A DNA stretch of 64,000 nt, taken from contig NC_062216.1 of NCBI RefSeq assembly GCF_902686445.1, forward strand, positions 9,011,084 to 9,075,083, read 5' to 3'. Shown piece after piece: positions 22,040-32,377 of this stretch. Source of the stretch: Sciurus carolinensis (lineage: Eukaryota > Chordata > Mammalia > Rodentia > Sciuridae). The translations under genes and the position numbers were made by a program. Each line of letters opens with the position of its first letter. Positions within the stretch are counted from its first letter, which is position 1. Under the pieces are notes generated by a model. It was not told the origin of the DNA. It made no database searches and worked only from the letters and a program-made list of their open reading frames with translations.

Positions 22040-22150
22040 AGGGAGCCCTTCGTTCTGTGTAACACTGGCAGAGCCCAGCCTGCTTGTCTGAATGACCTTG
22101 GGCAAGTCACCTAACCTTTCTGACCTTCGCTCTAAGTGTCCTTATTGGTT
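22040..22150 (+). mobile_element. MIR fragment
   Basis: 'gaatgaccttgggcaagtcacctaacctttctgaccttcgctc' followed by 'tgtccttattggttaaacc' is the MIR core in sense orientation. Confidence 0.65.
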
Positions 22151-22505
22151 AAACCACACAGTGTGTGATATTTAAAATTCTTTTCTGGCCAGAAAGAACC
22201 CCATGACACTGTGCTGCCATGCCTGCCAACCCCATCTCCTTGCCACCCCAAGGCTCTGGGCTCTGTGCTGACTTAGGCCTTGGGGCAGCAGCCTCCCCCA
22301 TTGTCTCCTCCTGAACTGGTCACCCACTCTCAGCTTTCACAGAGGCCTACTTTTGGAGGAAAACAATGGCTACCTCAACACAGCACACAGGTTCAATAAA
22401 CAGGGTAACACTGTGTTTCAAGTTTGGGCATGTCAGACTGGATTTGGAGGTCAGCTTGGAGGCTCATCCTGCAAGCCTTTGCAAAACCTGACTGATCCAC
22501 CCATC
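22151..22505. other. No gene recognised
   Basis: This is GC-moderate unique sequence with short frames only, ending at the duplicated target site of the LTR that follows. Confidence 0.5.
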
Positions 22506-22510
22506 CCCAG

Positions 22511-22986
22511 TGCTATGGTTCAGATATGAGGTGCCCCTCAAGACTCCTGTGTTAAGGCAGGAATGTTCAGAGGTGAAAAGATTAGGTGATGAGAGCTGTA
22601 ACATAATCAGTGAATTAATCCATTTGATGGGTTAATGATTTAAATGAATTACTGCGTGGTAACTGTAGGCAGATGGAGTGTGGAGGAAGGGGCTGGAGGA
22701 AGTAGGTCACTGGGGGCATGTCTTGGTAATTATGTGTGACCACAAAATTATATATTTTCTTCCTGGCTCCTGCTGCTCTTTCTCTGCTTCTTGGCTACCA
22801 TGAACTGAGCAGCTTTTCTCATACATACCCTTCCACCATGATGCCCTGCCTCACCTTGGGCCCAGGGCCATGGAGTCAGCCGACCACAAACAGACCTCTG
22901 AAACCATGAGCCAAAATAAACATTTCCTCCTCTAAGTTGTTCTTGTCAAGTATTTTAATCACAGTGACAAAAAGTTGCCTAACACA
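22511..22986 (+). mobile_element. Complete MaLR solo LTR
   Basis: The 476-bp element starts TG (tgctatggttcagatatgag) and ends CA (cctaacaca). It contains the MaLR words 'caccttgggcccagggccatggagtcag', 'cctctgaaaccatgag' and the AATAAA-type signal 'caaaataaacatttcctcctc'. A perfect 5-bp target duplication CCCAG lies at 22506-22510 and 22987-22991, as expected for ERVL-class integration. No internal region remains, so two LTRs recombined or only one is left. Confidence 0.93.
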
Positions 22987-22991
22987 CCCAG

Positions 22992-23345
22992 GCCCAGTCC
23001 TTTCTCAGTCAAGGATATTTCTGGCCTAGCACAAACACCAGAAAACCCTCAATGGATTTTCTTGTCAATTCAGGAAACCCCTCCTCTGCACAGCCCACTT
23101 CTCTTCTTTGTCCTCCTTCTCCCAGCCCCAGCCCCTGGCTTCTCTTCATCCTTTCTACTAGCAGCCTGAGCATAAAGGCCCCTCTTGCCTTTGTCCATCA
23201 CAAGGACACATCAGGTGCCCATGACTGAAGAAAACCCTGGCCAGATTCGCACACATCTTCAACTCTCGGGGGCACAGGAGAATAGGGTAGGGAAGACTCA
23301 CTGCTGCTTCCAAGGCTGGAGAGGCAGAAGAATGGGTGCAGACAA
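22992..23345. other. No gene recognised
   Basis: A 64-codon plus frame (22975-23169) is Pro/Leu rich and begins inside the LTR end. It is not credible as a gene. Confidence 0.55.
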
Positions 23346-23361
23346 AGAGATTTGCCTGGAG

Positions 23362-23408
23362 GGCTGGGGATATAGCTCAGTTGGTAGAGTGCTTGCCTTG
23401 CAAGCACC

Positions 23409-23440
<32 letters not shown>
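23362..23440 (+). mobile_element. Young ID SINE with internal deletion of the B box
   Basis: The head (ggctggggatatagctcagt through gcttgccttgcaagcac) is nearly intact, and then jumps straight to 'cgc' and a 29-A tail. Compared with other copies here (47787-47820), the segment carrying the B box between two 'gcac' words is missing. A perfect 16-bp target duplication lies at 23346-23361 and 23441-23456. The long pure A tail and perfect duplication point to a recent insertion. Confidence 0.93.
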
Positions 23441-23442
<2 letters not shown>

Positions 23443-23456
23443 AGATTTGCCTGGAG

Positions 23457-23810
23457 AGGGAGGAAGGTGGGAGGTCAACTAGTGTCAGGGTGGAAGCGCT
23501 GAGGTGGCCTCCAAGAAGAGGCCCAAATGATGCATCCTATCCCTCTCCTGAGGTCTTTTCTTACAAGAGAGACAGGCACATGAGACAGAACCAGTAATTG
23601 CATGAAGCACCCTGAAAAAACACCTAATACAGCATACCAAGGAAGTTGAAGAAAGTCACCATGGATTCTGTCTGCAGGAAAAGCAAGGTACACATTCAAA
23701 GTAAGTAGAATTTGGAGACTTTTGAGATTTTTTTTTTGTTTCATTAAACAGTGGTGATAATGCTACATCTTTGCCTCATGTTCTGTCTACAATGTGGCTT
23801 CACAGGCTTT
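23457..23810. other. No gene recognised
   Basis: An 89-codon minus frame (23475-23744) lacks similarity and splice context. Confidence 0.5.
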
Positions 23811-24185
23811 ATTCCATTCCATTCCATTCATTCACATTTACTCACTAACAGTGATCGGGCCTACTATGTGCCAGGCACTGCTATGGCTCCAAAGGTGGAA
23901 AAATCAGAGTTCTGGCCTCAATGAGTTCACCTGGACAGGAAGGCGGGTAAACATGTCAGAGCAACAAGGGAAAGTGTGAGTGGTGGGCTGGAGCCCACGT
24001 CACCATGGCCAGAAAGGCAGTGCGGAGCCTACCCAGGGGCTGAGGCAAGGGAGGCTTTCCTTGATGCTAGAGATGGGGAGGATGAGCTGGGGTGAGACAG
24101 AAGGGCAAGATGGCAAAGAGAACATTCCAGAACAACCCAAGCAAAGGCAGGGACCCAGCAAAAAGAGAATATAGGCAGGATATAG
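23811..24185 (-). mobile_element. L2 3'-end region with ATTCC seed repeat
   Basis: After 'ttccattccattccattcattcac' (23813-23836) the reversed L2 end continues: 'gggcctactatgtgccaggcactgctatgg', 'ctggcctcaatgagttcacc', 'gaggctttccttgatgc' and 'cattccagaacaacccaagcaaagg'. It is ancient and non-coding. Confidence 0.7.
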
Positions 24186-24204
24186 GGTAGAAAAGAACTA
24201 AAGA

Positions 24205-24349
24205 GAACTGGAGTTGTGGCTCAGTGGTAGAGCACTTGTCTAGCATATGTGAGGCACTCGGTTCAATCCTCAGCACCACATAAAGATAAAATCAAGATAT
24301 CATGCTCATCTAAAAAAAACTAAAAACTAAAAAATATATTTAAAAAAAT
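24205..24349 (+). mobile_element. ID SINE with target duplication
   Basis: The A box (gtggctcagtggtagagc) and B box (GGTTCAATCC) are intact, followed by a long A/T-rich tail. A perfect 14-bp duplication lies at 24191-24204 and 24350-24363. Confidence 0.94.
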
Positions 24350-24454
24350 AAAAGAACTAAAGACACAAGCAGATGCAGGGTCACCCTTCAGACAATCCTG
24401 GGGTATGAAGGGTCAGTAGAGGAAACATCAGAATTACTTTAAGAGCTTCCTCAG

Positions 24455-24585
24455 GGCTGGGGTTGTAGCTCAGGGGTAGAATGCTTTCTTGCCTCGCATT
24501 CGTGAGGCACTGGGTTCGATCCTCAGCACCACAGAAATAAAAAAAGGTATTATGTCCATCTACAACTAAAAGTAATTAGAGAGAG
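24455..24585 (+). mobile_element. ID SINE
   Basis: The head is 'ggctggggttgtagctcagg', the B box GGTTCGATCC is intact, and the tail 'ggtattatgtccatctacaac' is a subfamily marker. The target duplication is not clear. Confidence 0.9.
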
Positions 24586-25488
24586 AGAGCTGCTTCAAAC
24601 TACATACAACCCTACCTGCCCATTTCCCCATTTGCAGATCTTTGTATTCCAAGGGCTAAGGTTAGGGTTGGGCTTAGTAGTCCCACAAACTCTTTTTGGA
24701 AAGAAAAAAAGCAGCATGCTTCCCCCATGCAATTCTGATTTTTATCCACACTTCCCTTTATCCTTGGAGTTAGGATAAGTGTTCACAGGAATTTCAATGT
24801 GTCTCTGGCACTCCTAAACCCAAGGTAGGATTCTCCCTGGCTCCTGGCTTCCTCCTGGTTTGCATTAACAGTGGTGGGCCCTGGGCTGCCCACAGGAGCC
24901 TGACGCTTGGGCGTCTGCCCTCTGTTTTGAGTCTCCTGTTCAGCAGCACCATTTGTAGGCCTCTGTTGGACCTTCCAACCCTGACATCATCCATGATGTC
25001 CCCTTGGAGCCTGTCTCAGTCTCTGCATTCCCTGATCAAGAACCAGGACTGGCTCCTTCTCACTCCTGGGCCTGGCCAAGCCTACGAATTGTCTCACCTG
25101 TCCCAATATGGGAGACTGACACATCCCCAGGTTCCAAAGGGACACAGGTGAGTGGCTGTCTTTCTTGTGGGAAAGAGAGGGGCTTCTTTCCAAACATCGG
25201 AATTAGAATACCTGAAGGCATGGAGAGCATACCCCGCTATAAGAGCGTATGGAACTTGAGAACGTGCAGGAAGTATGGCAGAGCTGCCTTGTGAGGACAG
25301 GCAAGGGGTGGAGGGTGAGGCTGGGAGACCAGTGGGGCCAACCCTGGAAGGGCCTTGATTACATAGGCCTTTCCGTGGTCTTTACATAAACATTCCCTGC
25401 AAGTGTGGGAGTCATCAGTCCACGCTCACCTCCAAATTATTGGGCTTCTGCATTCCTGGAAACATTCTCAATGCTAAAAGGGCCATTT
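24586..25488. other. No gene recognised; overlapping short frames
   Basis: GC content rises slightly and four frames of 66-96 codons overlap on both strands at 24794-25294. None has similarity I recognise. The plus frame 25004-25294 ends at a stop without a donor. I regard them as chance frames. Confidence 0.5.
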
Positions 25489-25503
25489 AAAACTTAAGTT
25501 GGG

Positions 25504-25614
25504 GGCTGGGGTTGTGGCAGTGGTAGAGCACTTACCTCGTACCTGTGAGGCACTGGGTTCGATCCTCAGCACCACATGAAAATAAATAAAATAAAGATAT
25601 TATTAAAAAAAAAA
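25504..25614 (+). mobile_element. ID SINE with target duplication
   Basis: The head lacks a few bases of the A box (gttgtggcagtggtagagc), the B box GGTTCGATCC is intact, and the tail ends in a pure A run. A perfect 15-bp duplication lies at 25489-25503 and 25615-25629. Confidence 0.94.
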
Positions 25615-25629
25615 AAAACTTAAGTTGGG

Positions 25630-26116
25630 TCCCCTGTAACTAAGATGGTGAGTATATAGTGACACTCTGTAAACGGTGGATTGAGAAATACTGAAGAAGC
25701 CATGTGAAGAGGACATAGTGACTGATTGGTGTGTATTAGTTAAAGATACTCTTGATTGCCAGAACATTCAATACAGGTTGGAGTAAACTCTAAAGGAAAC
25801 TGATTTACCCACATCATGGAAAGAGTCCAGCCACAAAACAAGCATGGCTCAGCTTGTCCAGACCTCCATCTCATTCAACACAAAAAACAGTTTTCCTCCC
25901 CCACTGGCCATACCCCATCATCATACTCTACTGAGACCAACCTGAACCAACCTCAGGGCCAGGGAGGACCACACACTGAATGAACCTCAGCCACTCTGTA
26001 TGGCAGAAGACTTGGAGTCATGTTTATGCCTTTAACTAATCAGGGTCCACCACCTGGGCCAGAGGCAGAGCAAATTTTGTCCAGCCATAAAATCCTCAAT
26101 CTACAATCCGGGTGCT
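25630..26116. other. No gene or repeat recognised
   Basis: The sequence appears unique with no long frame. Confidence 0.5.
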
Positions 26117-26344
26117 GTGACCAATGGAAGGAAGACATGGACATTGGGTCAGAAGCAAGCCTTGTTCATTATGGAGGGTGAGAGGAAAGATGACGACACC
26201 CTGAAAGTTTCTGATTCAGAGGATGGTGTGGATGTTGCTGTCTGTCCGTCAGAGAATACAAAAGAAGGAGCAGGCTCGATGGGCCAGAAAAGTGCGGAGC
26301 ACGTGAATTTGTTGTTAGGTTGGAAGGAACAAAAAATCATGTAA
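26117..26344 (+). other. Candidate coding exon, weak
   Basis: A 75-codon frame with an acidic Ser/Asp/Glu-rich centre (KVSDSEDGVDVAVCPSEN) ends at a consensus splice donor, AT|GTAAGT at 26340/26341. The sequence is repeat-free and continues into a block that looks conserved. Against it, there is no good polypyrimidine acceptor upstream and no recognised family. I list it so it can be tested, not as a gene. Confidence 0.15.
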
Positions 26345-26399
26345 GTGGAGATGGTTGCTGGTACATTTGGGATCCTTCCGGTAACCCCACACAAAGGAA

Positions 26400-27050
26400 A
26401 CCACAACTCAGTGATCCCTGTTTTTCACAACGCCATGTTGCATCTCTTTAGAGCTCTGAAATGCTCCACAGCTATTGATTAGCCATTAGTGATTCCCCCT
26501 GTCCCTGCATAAGTATTTCCCCTTCCTCTTTAATACCATGGCCTCCAGATGACTGGAAATGGGACTGAGCAGGTGCAGATCAGACGACAAAACATTCCTC
26601 TTAATGTGAGAAATTAATTTGTGGCTCTAATTGCCTCAAATTCCAAATGGAAAAAAAAAAACCCATTCCATTCTCACAGCATTCAAAATACAACACAGGC
26701 TTTATCTGAATAAAGAAAATAATCTGTCAGGGGGAAGAAAGGACTTCTGCTGCTAAAATGTCAATCTTACCACATTGTTAAGGAAAAGCAAGTTTAATTA
26801 CATCCAAATCTGCATAGAATCATTTCTGAGTGTTGTGCACAGGAGCCTAAAGGTCTAAGATTTCAGACCTGACAAGATAACATTAAACAAAGGCAACCAA
26901 AAAGAGCAAGGCATAATGAGCGGGGGTCGTGGAGACAGTGCCGGACTGCAGTTCCCACATGTAAGAGAGAGTACCAGAGTGGAAATGTCCGCAGTTGCCG
27001 TTTCCGTCTGTGAAAATGTCACAGAAAATTGAGTCTAGATTCTTTTCCGA
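26400..27050. other. Repeat-free block resembling conserved non-coding DNA
   Basis: No repeat is seen. TAAT-type homeodomain cores occur close together (attaattt at 26613-26620, ctaattgc at 26627-26634), with long interrupted A/T-rich words. Enhancers often look like this. Function is an inference only. Confidence 0.25.
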
Positions 27051-28545
27051 AAGTACTTTTTAAAAATTATCAAATATAGCCTTATTGGTTGTTCTATATC
27101 CCTGTGTAGTATACCCATGGAAGTGACCTGGAATTTTCTAATTCACAGATACCAAAACAGACTCAGGGAAAGTCCCCATCTGAAGTGATCTAAAAAGCCA
27201 GTAGTGTCTTGTAACTTTGTGAACTAGCCCCATATTCATCCCAGAAGTTGGATCCCTGAGCAATGAACTAAAAATAAAAGAAAGTTAGCTCTTTACTCCA
27301 AGGAAAATCAGCCTACCCTTACCCATCTCCCCTTCCCCCGCCCTCCTCTCCTACCAAGAGAAAAGAATGTGGTGAGAAAAATTAAGCCTTTGTGCACATG
27401 GAAGCCCAGTGGGCATGCCAAGCAGTATGCAAGGGGGTGTCCCTGTCACAGGCACAGATTATCTCAGCTGAGCAACTGCTCTGCACAGGGGCTGTAAAAA
27501 GATGTTAAGAGGGAAGATTTGGACAGCTCAAAAGACCAGATACTTACATAAGCTTTAAGAGACATACCTCTGGAGGCAGCTGCTAACTGCAGCCACCTGC
27601 AAACTCTCTTGTGCCCTGTACTCAGGCTGCTCCACATTATCCTTGCAGAGTATCTCTAGTTCCCAAGGGTAGTTTGGTGATAACTAGTCCAGTTCACTTT
27701 GGGAACATGTTTGCTGCCTTCTCTCTTCTTGTTTTCCTTTCCTTCTCTTTCCATTCAGACCAAAGCCACTTGAGGAACTCAGTTCTTGATACTGGGTATG
27801 TCTCCTCATTCCTGTGTTGTCTGTTCTGCAGTTTTGGGGAACATCAAGAAAAAGCTGGAAAAAAAAACCAAAAAGGATGTCCAAACATGGAAATATTTTA
27901 AGGCAGTAAACAGAAGCTAAATCATCAACTCCACAGACAATAGTGAAGTAATATGCACAACATATACATGAATATTACAGGCTGTCCATCTTCCACAAGG
28001 ACAATGCTTCAGAGCCAAACGTTGCCTGCGGAGCTTCAAAGATTCCAGCTGGGTCACTGATGAGTCTGCAAGATCCCTGAAGAAGAAGAAGAAGTTGAAA
28101 TTCTCCTGTCTAGTCTCACAACATTTAGACTTCTCAGAATACCTTTGGTAAATGGCCCTTTAGCATTACCCTCCTCACCAGAAGTAGAGGCACTACAAAA
28201 AAAGGTAGAAAGATTTCAGGACTTTTTGTTTGTTCGTTTGTTTGTTTGTTTTGTTTTAGTATTTCAGGAAAGCAGAACTCACCCATGTCATGAAATCTAA
28301 GAGTATTACTTGTCAAAGCAATTCAACTCAATACTCTCTTTTCATATGCTATGACAAGCTAGTGTGGGCTTTGTGTGGTATGATCCCAAGTCAAATGAAG
28401 AAAAAAAATTTATTTTAAATGCATTAAAAAAAAAAAAAAACCTGAAGAAGCTCTCTAAATCAGGGCATTAGGAAGACAACAAAAAGATGGACTGCAAGTC
28501 AATAATTCTGTACTTTGGAATGTAAAACCACCTAGTACAGTAGTT
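27051..28545. other. No gene recognised; TTTG repeat
   Basis: A 96-codon plus frame (27611-27901) and its 66-codon opposite shadow lack similarity. A (TTTG)n repeat lies at 28224-28256 and an A run at about 28425-28440. Confidence 0.5.
28224..28256. repeat. (TTTG)n simple repeat
   Basis: About eight TTTG units with one C substitution and a final irregular unit are present. Confidence 0.9.
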
Positions 28546-28578
28546 ACACACACATGCACGCACACACACACACACACC
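28546..28578. repeat. (CA)n microsatellite, interrupted
   Basis: CA units are interrupted by TG and CG steps early and pure later. It lies directly where the 5' terminal repeat of the neighbouring DNA transposon should be. Confidence 0.88.
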
Positions 28579-29027
28579 TTAACTGAAGTTTCACTTTCTG
28601 TGGTTTCAGCTATTGGTGATCAATCATAGTCCAAAAATATTCAGTGGAAAATTCTAGAAATAAACAATCTGTATGTGTGCATCATTCTGGGTAGGGTGGC
28701 AAAATCTCACGAGGCCTCATTCCCTTATGCCCTGGATGTGAATCGTCCCTCTGCAGCATATCCACCCTGTCCATGCTACTGTCTCCTCAGTCACTTAGTA
28801 GGCATCTCAGTTGTCTCAGTATCACAGTATCACAGTGATTGTGTTCAGATAACCCTTATTTTACTCAACTATGTCAAGGTTAACTTATAAATTAAACTTT
28901 ATCATAGGTGTGTATGTATAGGATAAATGTGGTATCTATAGGGTGTAGTACTATTCAAGTTTCATGCATCCCCCAGGGGAGAGGGTTCTTGGGACATATC
29001 TCCCGGGGACATGGAGGGATTACTATA
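28579..29027 (+). mobile_element. Tigger/MER2-type non-autonomous DNA transposon
   Basis: The start 'tttcactttctgtggtttcagc', 'caatcatagtccaaaaatattcagtggaaaattctagaaataaac', 'gtcacttagtaggcatctcagt' and 'aacccttattttactcaac', and the end 'ttcatgcatcccccaggggag' to 'gggacatatctcccggggac', match the TcMar-Tigger group. The outer 5' terminal repeat is replaced by the CA repeat. The 71-codon frame within is not a transposase. Confidence 0.75.
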
Positions 29028-30544
29028 TAGAATCAACTTAAACATAATTATACAAACAAAAACAATAAGGAATGTACAACAGGGTTCTGCTATTAACTTC
29101 TGACCTTCCCTTATTAAGGAGCTGATCATACGGAATGAAGCACTGTCTTTGTCTGGTCCTACAGGGGGTTATTTTCTTCTCTGCCTATCTGTGTCCCAGG
29201 CTGTTCTTGTTCCATGCCATTCTGTGCCGGAATGGTTACTTCCTGATATCAGTGTCATTATTATTAATTTCAGAAAATATCTGCCTCTTGACCTCAGATT
29301 TTAGAAAGAGTCTGCATCTCGTGTGATTAGAGAAGAGTGCTTGGTTTTCTGTCAGCACTTCTGTTGAATGCTTAGTCACCAGTCATGAATTATCTCAGGA
29401 CTGGTTGTTTCTCCTCCATGATGGTGGTGTTCCATCTCTCTCTGAATACCTTTGTCTGCAATTCCTATGTTCCTTAGAATTCCTAAAACAGAGGACTGGG
29501 AACATATGAGCTTGCTCCTTTACACAGGAAGAGTGATTTGTAAATCCAGATAGAAATTCTTTTCCTTCCCTACCAGTGCAAAACCGCTGCTTGCTGCCTC
29601 CTCTGACATGCCCTGCCTGCCTACAGCCCCGGAACTGATTGACCATCTTACATTCTCAATCATCTTAGAACAAACTTACCAAATCTTCCCCTGACCCTAA
29701 CAAGTCCTTGTACTCTGACTCTGGTAAAACAACGTTAATTGCATCAAAAACTAAATGAAGACCATGAGTATTCATGGATACACAATCCTAGATCGTTGGT
29801 GATATTTTTGCCTTAATGCACCTTTACTTTCCAGAGGTTGGTTGAGAATCTACACCAAGAGAACATTTTCCCCTGACTTGGTCTAGATCTAGATATGAAC
29901 GACCTGACGACGTCTGGTTCTGTAAAACAGCATTGTTTTAAATCTGTAAGATCTCATGTAACAGCAGTGGTCTGTGAAGTAACAGCAACCATTGAGCTTT
30001 ACAGAGGCCGGCTGCATGGTCTTCCCCAGTTCTTCTCCTGCCCATTTCCCACCAGTATTCTCTCTCTTTGTTTAGAATTTAATATCTGATATACAGGACC
30101 AAAACTGTGTTTTTCTTTAATACAAGTCATTATTTGGCGAGGGAGCCAACTGGACATATTCAGAGGGAATTTAACACAGAGAGTGTGTTCTGTTGTCCAG
30201 ATGTATTGACACAAACACAAGGACACTAAAGCCTGCTCCTCACTGACAGCTTAGTCAGCTGTTCTTCCCACCTTGCCCTACCCCTTCTCAGAGTTTCTTG
30301 TTCCAAAGCTCCTGCAGAATACCCTTGACAAGTGACTTCATTCCCTCAACCACAGGTGATTGGGCCAAGGATAACCACCTGATCCAAACTGGACCAATCC
30401 AATTCTCTCTTCTAAGAACTGATCATTGAAACACAGAAAGTCTAGCTAACCTCCTTTTAGTACTTACACTGGAACATGTTCAAGAGTGGGTAAATCATAT
30501 TTTGCCCATGTGGAAGTAGGATGAGTTCGGTCCCTTTCCATTTC
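29028..30544. other. No gene recognised
   Basis: Frames of 63-83 codons on both strands (29135-29326, 29395-29646, 29895-30226) have no similarity. Positions 30340-30420 contain 'tgggccaaggataaccacctgatccaaactggaccaatcc', which may belong to the LTR fragment that follows. Confidence 0.5.
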
Positions 30545-30712
30545 TCTCAAGTGTGCCCTCGCTTGCCCTTCTGCCTTCCCCGGTAGAGTGACACAGCCCT
30601 TGCCTTGACCTTGGACTTCTCAACCTCCAGAACTATAAGAAATGAATCCCTGTTCTTTATAAATCATCCACTCTCAGGCATTTTGTTATAGCAGCACAAA
30701 TTAAGGCAAATA
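30545..30712 (+). mobile_element. MaLR LTR 3' fragment
   Basis: 'ttggacttctcaacctccagaactataagaaatgaatccctgttctttataa' and 'ctcaggcattttgttatagcagcacaaatt' are the sense 3' end of a MaLR LTR. The 5' part is eroded or absent. Confidence 0.68.
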
Positions 30713-31524
30713 AGTTTTGCTCCTTGAAAACAAAGGGTCTCTGAGAGAATGCTTCTAATCTTAACCACTCACCCACCTCAGTGATGCCATTACTGTTGTC
30801 ACCAAAAGTCAAAATGGAAACCAAACCCCTTGCATTCAGAGCCCGCACCCCTTGGAGATCAGATCCAAATGCCAAAAGCACATCATATTTGCTTGTAGTG
30901 CCATTATGAGCCCATTGGTATGCTGGTAAATGTCTTTCCCTGGCGGTGGGGGTGGAAATCCCTATTTTGAAGCACTTGCCAATTTCTATGGTGTAAACAG
31001 TTGCTCTTCCAACATGATATTGCTGAACAGTGTTTGGAAAAGATACTCACAACTGTCTCTTGGGAGTCAGGACGGCTGCTATCCAGTCTACATTTTCAAA
31101 TCTGTAAGTACTTCTGGCTCCCTTTTATTGCCTTGTGCTTGTTACCTCACTCTTGGGTGGGGAGTGTTATTAGCTCTGTCTTTTATTCTGAACCAGTTTA
31201 AATCTATTTTGGAGAAAACATAGTGAAATTATTTTTAAAACACAAGCTCACTCCTCTCTGAGACTTATAATTTCATGCTCTCTCAAACACCAAGAGCTCA
31301 AACACCTCAGTCTTTGATAATAATTTACAGTGTCTGTGTTACCTCAATGTCATGCCCTGGTGGCAAGAACATGGGCTTTGCCATCACTCTGACTTGCTTT
31401 GGATCCCTGCAATAGAGACACACTGGTGAATCTCGGATTAACTTCCAATACACTGAGGCATCTGTTCTGTATGCAGCCCAACTCTTGATCATGCACATGT
31501 ACACCCAGTTCACTGTTCCCCTTT
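30713..31524. other. No gene recognised
   Basis: Overlapping frames of 66-97 codons (30930-31223) lack similarity. Positions 31355-31420 ('tggcaagaacatgggctttgccatcactctgacttgctttgg') may be a worn MIR. Confidence 0.45.
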
Positions 31525-31670
31525 CCAGCTTCTGCTGACCACTATTCTACGTCCTACTTCTGTGAGATCTACTTTCTTAACTCCATGTATGAACTTGCAG
31601 TATCTGTCTCTGTCCCTGGCATAGTTCACATAACTTAATGTCCTCCAGTTTCATTCATGAGCAACAGATT
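31525..31670 (-). mobile_element. L1 3' UTR fragment
   Basis: 'ccagcttctgctgaccactattctacgtcctacttctgtgagatctac', 'gaacttgcagtatctgtctctg' and 'cataacttaatgtcctccagtttcattcatg' are the reversed 3' end of an L1. Confidence 0.75.
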
Positions 31671-31794
31671 GCTTTAAGCAAAATTTCAAACCAAAGTCCT
31701 AAAGCAGATAAAAAGTAGAGCTGCTCCTATATGGCTTTTTAAGTCTTTTTTTTTTTTATTTTTCAGATCTCTAAAAATATTTTGAAAGAGAAAT

Positions 31795-31998
31795 TAGAAG
31801 TGGCACAGTAGCACATGTCTGTAATCCCAGCAAATCAGGAGGTTGAAGCAGAAGGATCACAATTTCAAGGCCAGCCTCAGCAACTTAGTGAGGCCCTGTC
31901 TCAAAATTGAAAAAAAAAAAAAAAAAAAAATTAAAGGTCTGGGGAAGGAGTTCAGTGGTAGCGCACCCTGGGTTCGATCCCCAGTACCAAAATAAAAA
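31795..31998 (+). mobile_element. B1-dID dimeric SINE
   Basis: The B1 half ('tgtctgtaatcccagcaaatcaggaggttgaagcag') and ID-like half ('ggtctggggaaggagttcagtgg', GGTTCGATCC B box) are separated by an A run of about 20. The target duplication is weak. Confidence 0.9.
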
Positions 31999-32377
31999 GG
32001 AATTGTTTGAATTGTAATGGTAACCCAAGAGCGTCCTTCAAGACTCACACTTTCAGATCTGGGAAGCCCAGGGCTCTGGGAGCACAGCTGGACACTGCTG
32101 CCTCAGGAGGTCTTTCTCTGCATGCAGATCATCAAAAAGGATGGAGAGCCAAGGGCAAGAAAGCCAGCCAGGAGCTTTCTGCAGTAGCTCAAAGGAGAGA
32201 CAGGAAGACCTGAACTAGCCCAGCAGCCACTTCAGGGATAAAGACACGAGGACAGATTGGATGTGGGAGTCACAGGAGAGGACCAAGCTACCTCTGATTT
32301 TTCAAGCTGTGTAATGGATAAAATTATTTGCCATCAGTAGCAATGGCTCTCAAAAAAATAAAAATAAATAAAAGGAA
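31999..32377. other. No gene recognised
   Basis: A 68-codon plus frame (32007-32213) starts next to the SINE and lacks similarity. The stretch ends in an AAATAA-rich run at 32345-32372. Confidence 0.5.

Noticed and set aside
24206..24290. tRNA genes within the ID heads
   Set aside because: A and B boxes are present, but the copies lack a tRNA cloverleaf 3' half and end in A-rich tails; they are SINEs.
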